Part shown: positions 1 to 4,997 of the stretch, piece after piece | Position numbering within the stretch: the first letter of the stretch is position 1 | How the letters are laid out: the number at the start of each line of letters is the position of its first letter | Origin: a bacterium | GTDB lineage: Bacteria > Bacillota_I > Bacilli_A > Acholeplasmatales > JAEDCM01 | Direction of reading: 5' to 3' | Assembly: GCA_024695185.1 (NCBI GenBank) | Contig: JAILIR010000080.1 | Span: 1-5,058, forward strand | DNA: 5,058 nucleotides | Translations under genes and position numbers: made by a program | Notes under the pieces: generated by a model | Told to the model about the DNA's origin: nothing | Seen by the model: the letters and a program-made list of their open reading frames with translations, nothing else | Database searches by the model: none

Positions 1-177
1 ATGGCCATACTTCCCAATGGATTAGTCATTCCATGTCAATCATGGCTTAAGGATGTAACACTAGGTAATATTATAGAACTACCATGGAAGAAGATTTGGA
101 ATAGTAAGGATTGTAAGAAAATAAGAAAACAAGCAAGCAAGAAAACAAATAGTTGCTTATTAAGGGGTGATAAGTAA
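1..177 (+). CDS. C-terminal end of a radical SAM/SPASM peptide-modifying enzyme (5'-truncated by window)
   Basis: Frame 1 is open from the first base to a TAA at 175-177 and gives 59 residues. The start of the gene lies outside the window, so the ATG at position 1 is probably internal. The residues read like the end of a SPASM domain: a Pro-Asn-Gly turn, the G-x4-C spacing (Gly7, Cys12), then CQSW, a Leu-Gly-Asn-Ile motif (residues 21-24) and a Trp-x-x-Ile-Trp-Asn-Ser segment (29-35). In SPASM proteins this stretch binds auxiliary iron-sulfur clusters next to the radical SAM barrel. The usual following CX2CX5CX3C cluster motif is absent; only Cys38 and Cys52 follow, so the second cluster may be reduced or ligated differently. 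The stop overlaps the next start by one base (TAATG), implying translational coupling to the Cys-rich membrane protein, its probable substrate. The barrel and its CX3CX2C motif are not visible, so the call rests on the tail alone. Confidence 0.62.
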   Translation: MAILPNGLVIPCQSWLKDVTLGNIIELPWKKIWNSKDCKKIRKQASKKTNSCLLRGDK

Positions 178-1172
178 TGAAGAAATTTTTAGCTAGTATA
201 TTAGTATTATTCTTATTTATCATTATTCTTCCTAAATCTAAGGCATATACTAATAGTCCCTTAGATTACATTGAAGAATTCAACATCATTGTTTCATCTA
301 ATGATGATGCGACTTTAAACTTTGATTATGAGCTTAAATGGAAGGTCCTAGATAGCACTAGTGAAGGACCGCTAGAATGGGTAAAAATAGGTATTCCAAA
401 TAAGCATATTGATAAGATAGTTAAAATATCAGATTCTATTAAAACAGCTTATTATTATAATGATAAAGGATCAACTTGTATTAGACTTGATTTAGATAAA
501 AAATATTATGCTGGAGAAGTGGTAGACCTACACTTTTCCTTCCATCAAACTCATATGTTTACTATTCAAAAAGAGAAGGATGTTGAATATGTAACATATG
601 AATATATCCCTGGTTGGTTTGATGATATTAATATCGGAAATCTAACCGTTAAATGGGATAAAACAAATGTCTACTTTGATGACTCAAAGGATGTTGATGA
701 TAATTATTTAATCTGGAGTGCATCCTTAAATCAAGGAGCACAAACAAGTATGAAAGTATCATACTTAAAAGATGCATTCCCTAACATTAAAGAAAGCGAA
801 TCATATGAAGGTCCAACTGATAATAACGAGTGGAAGACTGCAGCATTTGTTTTCTTAATTATATTTCTTATAATAGTATTCTTTTCAGTACTTGATAGAA
901 TATTTAGAAGACCATCATATTATAGAACAAGAGGCTTCTATCCATATGGTAGAAGATTCTTCTATAGAAACTATTATTATGGTGTAAATGAAAAAGGAAC
1001 AAGAAAAGTTAATCCATATGTATCCTCAGGTGGATCAGGACATTCTGGAGGTCACTCTTGTGCTTGTGCCTGTGCCTGTGCTTGTGCAGGTGGAGGTAGA
1101 GCTGGATGCTCAAAGAAGGATTTCTATAAAGGAAAAATTAAAATAGATGATTTAATAGATAAAATAGATTAG
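177..1172 (+). CDS. Membrane-anchored protein with cytoplasmic (Cys-Ala)5 tail, probable radical SAM substrate
   Basis: This 331-aa protein starts at ATG 177, seven bases after AAGGGGTG (162-169). Residues 1-23 form a signal peptide (Lys-Lys, hydrophobic core, then Ser-Lys-Ala). Residues 24-220 look like an extracellular mostly beta domain with many Asp, Tyr and Trp and a single Cys (C101). A membrane helix spans about 221-239 and is followed at once by DRIFRR, so the positive-inside rule puts the C-terminal 90 residues in the cytoplasm. That tail has an Arg/Tyr/Phe-rich stretch (243-270), a Gly/Ser/His linker (283-294), Cys-Ala five times (295-304), GGGRAGC (305-311) and a charged end. The tail resembles repeat-type precursors of radical SAM-modified peptides. 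I recall similar Cys-Ala-tailed proteins from clostridial genomes but cannot name a family. Coupling to the upstream SPASM gene supports an enzyme-substrate pair. The biochemical role is unknown; metal binding or envelope anchoring by unmodified cysteines is an alternative. Confidence 0.72.
   Translation: MKKFLASILVLFLFIIILPKSKAYTNSPLDYIEEFNIIVSSNDDATLNFDYELKWKVLDSTSEGPLEWVKIGIPNKHIDKIVKISDSIKTAYYYNDKGSTCIRLDLDKKYYAGEVVDLHFSFHQTHMFTIQKEKDVEYVTYEYIPGWFDDINIGNLTVKWDKTNVYFDDSKDVDDNYLIWSASLNQGAQTSMKVSYLKDAFPNIKESESYEGPTDNNEWKTAAFVFLIIFLIIVFFSVLDRIFRRPSYYRTRGFYPYGRRFFYRNYYYGVNEKGTRKVNPYVSSGGSGHSGGHSCACACACACAGGGRAGCSKKDFYKGKIKIDDLIDKID
1059..1088 (+). repeat. Five tandem Cys-Ala codon pairs in the membrane protein tail
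   Basis: Ten codons encode Cys-Ala five times (residues 295-304). Every Cys codon is TGT, while the Ala codons vary (GCT, GCC, GCC, GCT, GCA). The varied third positions argue that the protein repeat is kept by selection rather than being recent replication slippage. A sixth tail cysteine, C311, uses TGC and follows a Gly-Gly-Gly-Arg-Ala-Gly spacer. Confidence 0.9.
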
Positions 1173-1196
1173 AGGTTAGTTTTAACCTCTTTTTTT
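1171..1196 (+). terminator. Intrinsic terminator of the radical SAM / Cys-Ala protein unit
   Basis: A perfect 8-bp stem, AGAGGTTA (1171-1178) with TAACCTCT (1183-1190), closes a four-base loop. It is followed directly by a T-run (1190-1196). The 5' arm starts within the TAG stop codon of the membrane protein, so there is essentially no 3' UTR. Confidence 0.9.
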
Positions 1197-1250
1197 ATTG
1201 CCACTAACCTCTATTTTCTTTAAGAGAAGAAGAAGTGGCAATATTTTTTT
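1197..1250 (+). terminator. Second, backup intrinsic terminator
   Basis: The outer stem is nine perfect pairs, ATTGCCACT (1197-1205) with AGTGGCAAT (1234-1242). An inner stem (about 1214-1220 with 1227-1233) is separated by an eight-base one-sided bulge. Seven T follow at 1244-1250. It begins within the tail of the first terminator. The bulge plus its flanking T (1205-1212) repeats the TAACCTCT 3' arm of terminator 1, so the first arm (1171-1178) could pair with either copy. Confidence 0.75.
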
Positions 1251-1259
1251 AAAATCCTA

Positions 1260-1288
1260 TTGACATTATTTTGGTATCATGATAATAT
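1260..1288 (+). promoter_or_regulatory. Near-consensus sigma-A promoter with extended -10
   Basis: TTGACA (1260-1265) and TAATAT (1283-1288) are separated by exactly 17 bases. A TG one base upstream of the -10 (1280-1281) makes it an extended -10. The start site should fall near 1295. It lies just after the tandem terminators and points to the small ribbon-helix-helix gene about 270 nt downstream. A match this close suggests a strong promoter, presumably held in check by a repressor at the overlapping repeats. Confidence 0.82.
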
Positions 1289-1318
1289 TAAATTGGTATC
1301 GAAAAGATATCAAAATAA
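1266..1318. promoter_or_regulatory. Operator-like direct and inverted repeats over the promoter
   Basis: TTGGTATC occurs at 1271-1278 and again at 1293-1300, 22 bp apart (about two helical turns). An inverted near-copy, GATATCAA, lies at 1306-1313. The 13-bp arm at 1266-1278 matches the reverse complement of 1306-1318 with one mismatch. The perfect palindrome TATCATGATA (1275-1284) runs into the -10. Repeats flanking the -10 and start site are what a repressor site would look like. The obvious candidate ligand is the ribbon-helix-helix protein encoded downstream; this is inference. As RNA, 1293-1313 can also fold as a small hairpin with a GAAAA loop at the 5' end of the transcript. Confidence 0.55.
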
Positions 1319-1563
1319 TATTAGAAGGATAGTTTCTTGATAAATATCCTAAATAATGAAATCCAAAAGAAAAATATATAGCTTTTTCTCCTATATTTAT
1401 TTGAATTTGATTATTTGGATTATGATATTTTAATTTTTACTACTTCTATTCAACGTCACTTTTTGACAACAACACTAGTTGGTAAATCTAAATCCGTAAA
1501 CTGGCGTAGCGGTAATTAGAGTTAATTTTAGTGTAGGCATTTAGATATTGTGAGGTGAATTTT
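1295..1563 (+). other. Structured non-coding leader between the strong promoter and the small regulator gene
   Basis: About 270 nt lie between the expected start site and the next ATG, with no convincing gene on either strand. Visible stems are AGGATA/TATCCT (1326-1331 with 1345-1350), AATCCAAA/TTTGGATT (1360-1367 with 1414-1421) enclosing TATAG/CTATA (1377-1381 with 1391-1395), and GTCA/TGAC (1455-1458 with 1464-1467). The 1360-1421 stem is followed, six bases on, by T-rich sequence (1428-1438), so a short RNA of about 145 nt ending there is possible. It matches no riboswitch class I know. Confidence 0.4.
1486..1546 (+). promoter_or_regulatory. Long-range stem-loop just upstream of the regulator's ribosome-binding site
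   Basis: ATCTAAAT (1486-1493) pairs perfectly with ATTTAGAT (1539-1546). It can be extended by CC/GG (1494-1495 with 1536-1537) across a one-base bulge. Inside are CCG/CGG (1494-1496 with 1510-1512), which competes with that extension, and AATTA/TAATT (1514-1518 with 1523-1527). The outer stem ends six bases before GAGGTG (1552-1557), so folding could affect translation of the downstream gene. The interior is less A+T-rich than its surroundings. No known riboswitch core was recognised. Confidence 0.4.
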
Positions 1564-1728
1564 ATGGAACATGAAGCTGAACAAAAACAACTACTTTTAA
1601 GAATGAGTAACGATCTGTGGCTAGATTTAGTTATGCTTGCTGATAAGGAGTTTAGAAGCGTAAATAGTCAAATAGAATATTTACTAACACAATGTGTAAA
1701 TAAAATGAAAGAAGAAAAGAAATTATAG
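1564..1728 (+). CDS. Small ribbon-helix-helix (Arc-like) DNA-binding protein
   Basis: This 54-aa ORF starts at ATG 1564, six bases after GAGGTG (1552-1557), and ends with TAG at 1726-1728. It fits the Arc/MetJ fold. A short beta strand (about residues 7-13, KQLLLRM) would pair in a dimer and lie in the DNA major groove. Helix 1 covers about 15-28 (SNDLWLDLVMLADK), then comes the turn, and helix 2 is about 32-50. The FRSVNSQIEYLL segment (30-41) is the typical Arc-family signature Arg-Ser-x-Asn-Ser-x-Ile. Its length is normal for stand-alone members. It has its own promoter and a following terminator, and no toxin-like partner is adjacent, so it looks like a free-standing, probably autoregulated transcription factor. 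The repeats at 1266-1318 are candidate binding sites; its targets are unknown. Confidence 0.85.
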   Translation: MEHEAEQKQLLLRMSNDLWLDLVMLADKEFRSVNSQIEYLLTQCVNKMKEEKKL

Positions 1729-1750
1729 CCCTTGAGGCTTTTTTCTTTTT
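1727..1750 (+). terminator. Short intrinsic terminator after the ribbon-helix-helix gene
   Basis: AGCC (1727-1730) pairs with GGCT (1736-1739) across a five-base loop. The tail is six T (1739-1744), C, then five T (1746-1750). The stem is only 4 bp, so it may leak, but the long T-tail is typical. The 5' arm again begins inside the stop codon. Confidence 0.6.
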
Positions 1751-1753
1751 AAG

Positions 1754-1782
1754 TTGAATTATTATATTATATTTGTTAAAAT
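1754..1782 (+). promoter_or_regulatory. Sigma-A-type promoter of the 334-aa protein-cshB-nfo operon
   Basis: TTGAAT (1754-1759) and TAAAAT (1777-1782) are spaced by 17 bases, with TG at 1774-1775 giving an extended -10. The start site should be near 1789, leaving a leader of under 20 nt before ATG 1806 with AAGGAGGG (1792-1799) as ribosome-binding site. No further promoter is evident before the two downstream genes. Confidence 0.78.
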
Positions 1783-1805
1783 ATAGTCGTTAAGGAGGGT
1801 TAGAT

Positions 1806-2810
1806 ATGCAAATTAAAAAAAGAAAAATTGAAGTTCCAACTAAAGATACAATGCTATTTATTTGTAATTCTATATTTCACCTTGACTATAAAGCGACTAT
1901 GCCAAAATCAAAAATAGTAGCGAAAATGCTTGATGCATATAAAACAAAAGTTGATTTAAGAAAACTAATAGAAGTATTATCTTTTGATGCATATAAAAAA
2001 CTAGAAACAATTTATAATACACATAAAAAAAATGGTGATGTAATTGATTCATTTCTAACTAATTTTTCAGATGAATTATATGATGTAATGCTTATAACTT
2101 TTGAAGAAGTAATTTATGAAAATGATGAGAAAGAATTTATCTATAATTATGATAGAGAACTCTTTGATAAATTAGATGTCTTATTTGATGATTTAGGAAA
2201 AGAGCTTGCCAATAATGAATACACATTTGAAAGAGTTATTAAAGGATTACTTAATACATATGGCATAATGAAAAAAGAATACTTTGTAACATTTGTAAAT
2301 GATTATTTAGATTCTAATTATACATTTGATGAACTATTAGATAGAATATATTCAAAGCTTGTTTTAAACCCATTTGTAGATAGATTCACAATTAACTGGA
2401 AGAATATCGGTGAATCAGATGAATTCGTCTCTAAAATACCTTATAGTGAAAAGTTAGGTAATGTTGCGGAATCACAAAAGCAATTATCATTTGATTATAA
2501 TTTCCATGAAATTGATTATATTTTAGATAATTATTATATTGATTATGGAAAGAAATACAGTAAAGAAATTGATGATATTAAAAGATTAAATAACTCCTTA
2601 GATAAAGATGTCATAATTAACTTTATCAAGGAAGTTGTTGAAGGAATAAAAAGTGCTGATGAAATTATTAGACCAATACTAGAAGGTGTAGATGAAGAGA
2701 ATATGGATGAATTAATTAATTATTTAACTAATCTACATAATTCTTTAGAACTATATCCATTATGTGGATATTCACCATATACCTTAGATGAAAATAAAAT
2801 GATAAGCTAG
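1806..2810 (+). CDS. Uncharacterised 334-aa helical protein, first gene of the cshB-nfo operon
   Basis: I do not recognise this protein with confidence. It starts at ATG 1806, six bases after the strong site AAGGAGGG. It has no signal peptide or membrane segment, is rich in Asp, Glu, Lys, Tyr and Asn, and looks almost wholly alpha-helical, so it is presumably cytosolic. The N-terminal region (about 33-70) alternates Leu/Ile-rich helices in a pattern like the helical modules of some Firmicutes proteins that carry SEC-C or YecA-like regions. Near the C-terminus, a helix with NLHNSLEL (309-316) followed by CGYSP (320-324) faintly resembles the Asn-rich helix plus Gly-x-x-Pro ending of those proteins. 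No Cys/His metal-binding motif is seen, so membership is unproven. The stop codon overlaps the ribosome-binding site of the helicase gene and only 10 bases separate the two, so co-expression and a link to RNA or DNA maintenance are plausible. Confidence 0.75.
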   Translation: MQIKKRKIEVPTKDTMLFICNSIFHLDYKATMPKSKIVAKMLDAYKTKVDLRKLIEVLSFDAYKKLETIYNTHKKNGDVIDSFLTNFSDELYDVMLITFEEVIYENDEKEFIYNYDRELFDKLDVLFDDLGKELANNEYTFERVIKGLLNTYGIMKKEYFVTFVNDYLDSNYTFDELLDRIYSKLVLNPFVDRFTINWKNIGESDEFVSKIPYSEKLGNVAESQKQLSFDYNFHEIDYILDNYYIDYGKKYSKEIDDIKRLNNSLDKDVIINFIKEVVEGIKSADEIIRPILEGVDEENMDELINYLTNLHNSLELYPLCGYSPYTLDENKMIS

Positions 2811-2820
2811 GAGGGTTACT

Positions 2821-4113
2821 ATGAACTATTTAGGATTTGAATTAAAAGAAGAAATAGTTAATGCACTTAAAGATTTAAGATTTAATGAATTAACACCAAT
2901 CCAAAAAGAAATCTTACCACTAGCTTTATCTAATAAGTCTTTGATTGGTCAATCAAAAACTGGTAGTGGTAAGACTCATGCTTTCTTAATTCCTATATTT
3001 AATAAATTAGATATAAGCGTTAAAGAATGCCAAGCCATTATTTTATCACCTACTAGAGAACTAGCAACACAAATATATAATGTGTGCTCACATATGAATA
3101 AGTTCTTTAATGATAAAATAGATATAAGACTTTATACTGGTGGAACTGATAGATTAAAAGAAATTAAAAAGTTAGAAAACTCACAGCCCCAAATAGTTAT
3201 TGGTACACCTGGTAGAGTGAGTGATCTAATGATTAAAGTTAATGCCTTAAAAGGGTTTAACGCAAAAACACTAGTTGTTGATGAAGCTGACATGGCTTTT
3301 GAAATAGGTTTTTTAGATGATATTGATTTAATCGCAGGAAGACTAGAAACTCCTCAAATAATGGTTTTTAGCGCAACTATTAAAGAAGAGATTAAACCTT
3401 TCTTAAGAAAGTATATTGAATCAAATAAACACATTAAAACAGATTTAGAGCTTGATAAGATTAAACATGTATTAATACCTATTAAATCAAGAGATAAATA
3501 TATGTTACTTTCTTGGTTAATGAATAACATTAACCCCTATTTATGTTTAATATTTGGTAACACTAAAGATGAGTGTGAACAAATAGCTTCATATTTATTA
3601 AATAATAATGTTAAAGTAGGCATCCTACACGGAGGCTTAGGTGCTAGAGAAAGAAAAAGAGTATTAAATGATATAAATGATTTAAAGTATCAATATGTAG
3701 TAGTAAGTGATATTGCGGCTAGAGGCATTGATATTGCTGGAGTAAGTCATGTTATAAACTTTAGTCTACCAAAAGACTTTGAATTTTATATTCATAGAAG
3801 TGGTAGAACAGCTAGAAATAATATGGACGGTATATGTTATAGCTTTACAGAATTTAAAAATGAAGAATATTTAAAAGCTTTAGAGGCTAAAGGCATATCT
3901 TTTGAATATTTAGATATTAAGCCTAATGGCTTTAATAGCTATACTCCTAATAGAAGATCGGATAGAGTAAAGCCAATTTCAGAAGAAAGAAAAATAGCAG
4001 AACGTAAAGTTCCTAAAGCTAAAAAAGTAACTCCAGGCTATAAAAAGAAAAGAGCTAAAGAAGTTAAAAAAATAGAAAATAAGCTTAAATATAGTAAGCC
4101 TAGAAATAAGTAA
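2821..4113 (+). CDS. cshB: DEAD-box ATP-dependent RNA helicase, CshB-like
   Basis: This 430-aa protein has the complete DEAD-box set in order: Q motif (F21, TPIQ 25-28), Walker A SKTGSGKT (45-52), PTRELA (77-82), GG (107-108), TPGR (129-132), DEAD (154-157), SAT (184-186), motif IV LIFGNT (243-248), LHGG with RERK (269-279), motif V SDIAARGID (296-304) and motif VI HRSGRTAR (325-332). It would unwind or remodel structured RNA in an ATP-dependent way, for example in cold adaptation, ribosome assembly or mRNA turnover. After the RecA-like domains comes a very basic tail (about 377-430) with many Lys/Arg, probably for RNA binding. The length is close to my recollection of B. subtilis CshB (about 438 aa), and the nfo gene next door matches the B. 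subtilis yqfR-yqfS order, which decides CshB over CshA. The start at ATG 2821 is five bases after AGGAGGG (2809-2815), which overlaps the preceding stop. Confidence 0.92.
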   Translation: MNYLGFELKEEIVNALKDLRFNELTPIQKEILPLALSNKSLIGQSKTGSGKTHAFLIPIFNKLDISVKECQAIILSPTRELATQIYNVCSHMNKFFNDKIDIRLYTGGTDRLKEIKKLENSQPQIVIGTPGRVSDLMIKVNALKGFNAKTLVVDEADMAFEIGFLDDIDLIAGRLETPQIMVFSATIKEEIKPFLRKYIESNKHIKTDLELDKIKHVLIPIKSRDKYMLLSWLMNNINPYLCLIFGNTKDECEQIASYLLNNNVKVGILHGGLGARERKRVLNDINDLKYQYVVVSDIAARGIDIAGVSHVINFSLPKDFEFYIHRSGRTARNNMDGICYSFTEFKNEEYLKALEAKGISFEYLDIKPNGFNSYTPNRRSDRVKPISEERKIAERKVPKAKKVTPGYKKKRAKEVKKIENKLKYSKPRNK

Positions 4114-4132
4114 ATAACTATATTATTCATTC

Positions 4133-4157
4133 AGTTGTCTACAATTTGTGGACAACT
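4133..4157 (+). promoter_or_regulatory. Strong intercistronic hairpin directly before the nfo ribosome-binding site
   Basis: Bases 4133-4143 pair with 4147-4157 in an 11-bp stem (one T-G wobble at 4140/4150) around a three-base loop. The stem ends one base before AAGGAGGT (4159-4166). No T-run follows, so it is not an intrinsic terminator. Plausible roles are a processing or stabilising element separating cshB from nfo levels, a translation-control hairpin, or a dyad operator in DNA. The outer half-sites are AGTTGTC and GACAACT. Confidence 0.65.
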
Positions 4158-4171
4158 TAAGGAGGTATATT

Positions 4172-4987
4172 ATGATAATAGGATCACATGTAGGATTAAA
4201 AGCACCTGACTTTTTAGTAGGTAGTGTTAATGAAGCATTAAGCTATAAGGCAAATGCCTTAATGCTTTATACTGGTGCACCACAAAACACATTAAGAAAA
4301 CCAATTAAAGAACTTAAAGTAGAAGAAGCAAAAGAACTAATAAAAAAACATAATCTAACAGTAGTTGTGCATGCACCATATATTTTAAATTTAGCTTCAC
4401 CAGATGAAGAAAAGAGAAGCTTTTCTATTAACTTTTTAAAACAAGAATTAAAAAGAGTAGAAGAAATAGGCTCTAATATTTTAGTATTACATCCCGGAAA
4501 TCATATGACTAATACAATGGAAGAGGGACTAGATTTAATTGTTGATTCACTTAATAAAGTAGGAGAATCTAATGTTAAAATAGCCATAGAAACTATGGCT
4601 GGTAAGGGCTCAGAATGTTGCTATAAATTTGAACAAATCAAATACCTAATGGATCATGTAAACTACCCATTATATGTATGTTTTGATACATGTCATACCT
4701 TTGATAGTGGCTATGATTTAGTAAATAAATACGATGAAATATTTGCTGAATTTGATAGAATTATAGGCCTAGAAAAGATCATATGTTTCCATATAAATGA
4801 TAGTAAAAACACTCTAGAAAGTCATAAAGATAGACACGAAAATATAGTAAAAGGAAACATAGGCTTAGACACTTTAAAAAGAGTTGTAAAAGACGACAGA
4901 TTTATAAGTATTCCTAAAATTTTAGAGACTCCATATATTGATGGAGTTGCGCCATACAAAGAAGAGATAGAACTATTGCTAAAATAG
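4172..4987 (+). CDS. nfo: Endonuclease IV (AP endonuclease, Nfo)
   Basis: This 271-aa TIM-barrel enzyme cleaves DNA 5' to abasic sites and removes damaged 3' ends in base excision repair, in the cytoplasm. All nine ligands of the three-zinc centre are present by motif: H67 (VHAPY), H107 (LHPGNH), E140 (AIETMAGKG), D172 and H175 (CFDTCHTFDSGYD), H207 (HINDSK), D220 and H222 (DRHENI) and E252 (ILETPYI). One variation is HENIVKGNIG (222-231), where family members usually have Gly after HENI. ATG 4172 is chosen because AAGGAGGT (4159-4166) ends five bases before it. The in-frame GTG at 4148 would put that site and the upstream hairpin inside the gene, so it is rejected. It is the last gene of the operon, 58 bases after cshB. 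In B. subtilis the pair is linked to spore DNA protection; there is no sporulation evidence here. Confidence 0.96.
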   Translation: MIIGSHVGLKAPDFLVGSVNEALSYKANALMLYTGAPQNTLRKPIKELKVEEAKELIKKHNLTVVVHAPYILNLASPDEEKRSFSINFLKQELKRVEEIGSNILVLHPGNHMTNTMEEGLDLIVDSLNKVGESNVKIAIETMAGKGSECCYKFEQIKYLMDHVNYPLYVCFDTCHTFDSGYDLVNKYDEIFAEFDRIIGLEKIICFHINDSKNTLESHKDRHENIVKGNIGLDTLKRVVKDDRFISIPKILETPYIDGVAPYKEEIELLLK

Positions 4988-4997
4988 TTCTTTTTTT
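4970..4997 (+). terminator. Intrinsic terminator embedded in the end of nfo
   Basis: GAACTATT (4970-4977) pairs perfectly with AATAGTTC (4983-4990) across a five-base loop and is followed by seven T (4991-4997). The whole 5' arm lies in the last nfo codons and the 3' arm spans the TAG stop, so the operon ends with almost no untranslated tail. The T-run is also the first part of the palindrome that follows. Confidence 0.88.

Noticed and set aside
1279..1332. 17-codon ORF starting in the spacer of the strong promoter
   Set aside because: Its ATG is upstream of the expected transcription start and it has no ribosome-binding site.
1356..1433. 25-codon ORF for a basic-then-hydrophobic peptide resembling a type I toxin
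   Set aside because: There is no ribosome-binding site upstream of the ATG, and the ORF is embedded in a hairpin region of A+T-rich sequence where hydrophobic ORFs arise by chance.
1463..1492. Second promoter with TTGACA at 1463
   Set aside because: No acceptable -10 lies 16-18 bases downstream; the best hexamers there (ATCTAA, TCTAAA) are poor.
4147..4156. DnaA-box-like TTGTGGACAA
   Set aside because: It is a single imperfect copy fully explained as part of the hairpin arm, without a cluster of boxes or origin genes nearby.
4148..4171. GTG at 4148 as the nfo start (eight extra residues)
   Set aside because: It lies inside the hairpin and would place the AAGGAGGT site within the gene. ATG 4172 has ideal spacing and gives the usual family N-terminus (IGSHVG).
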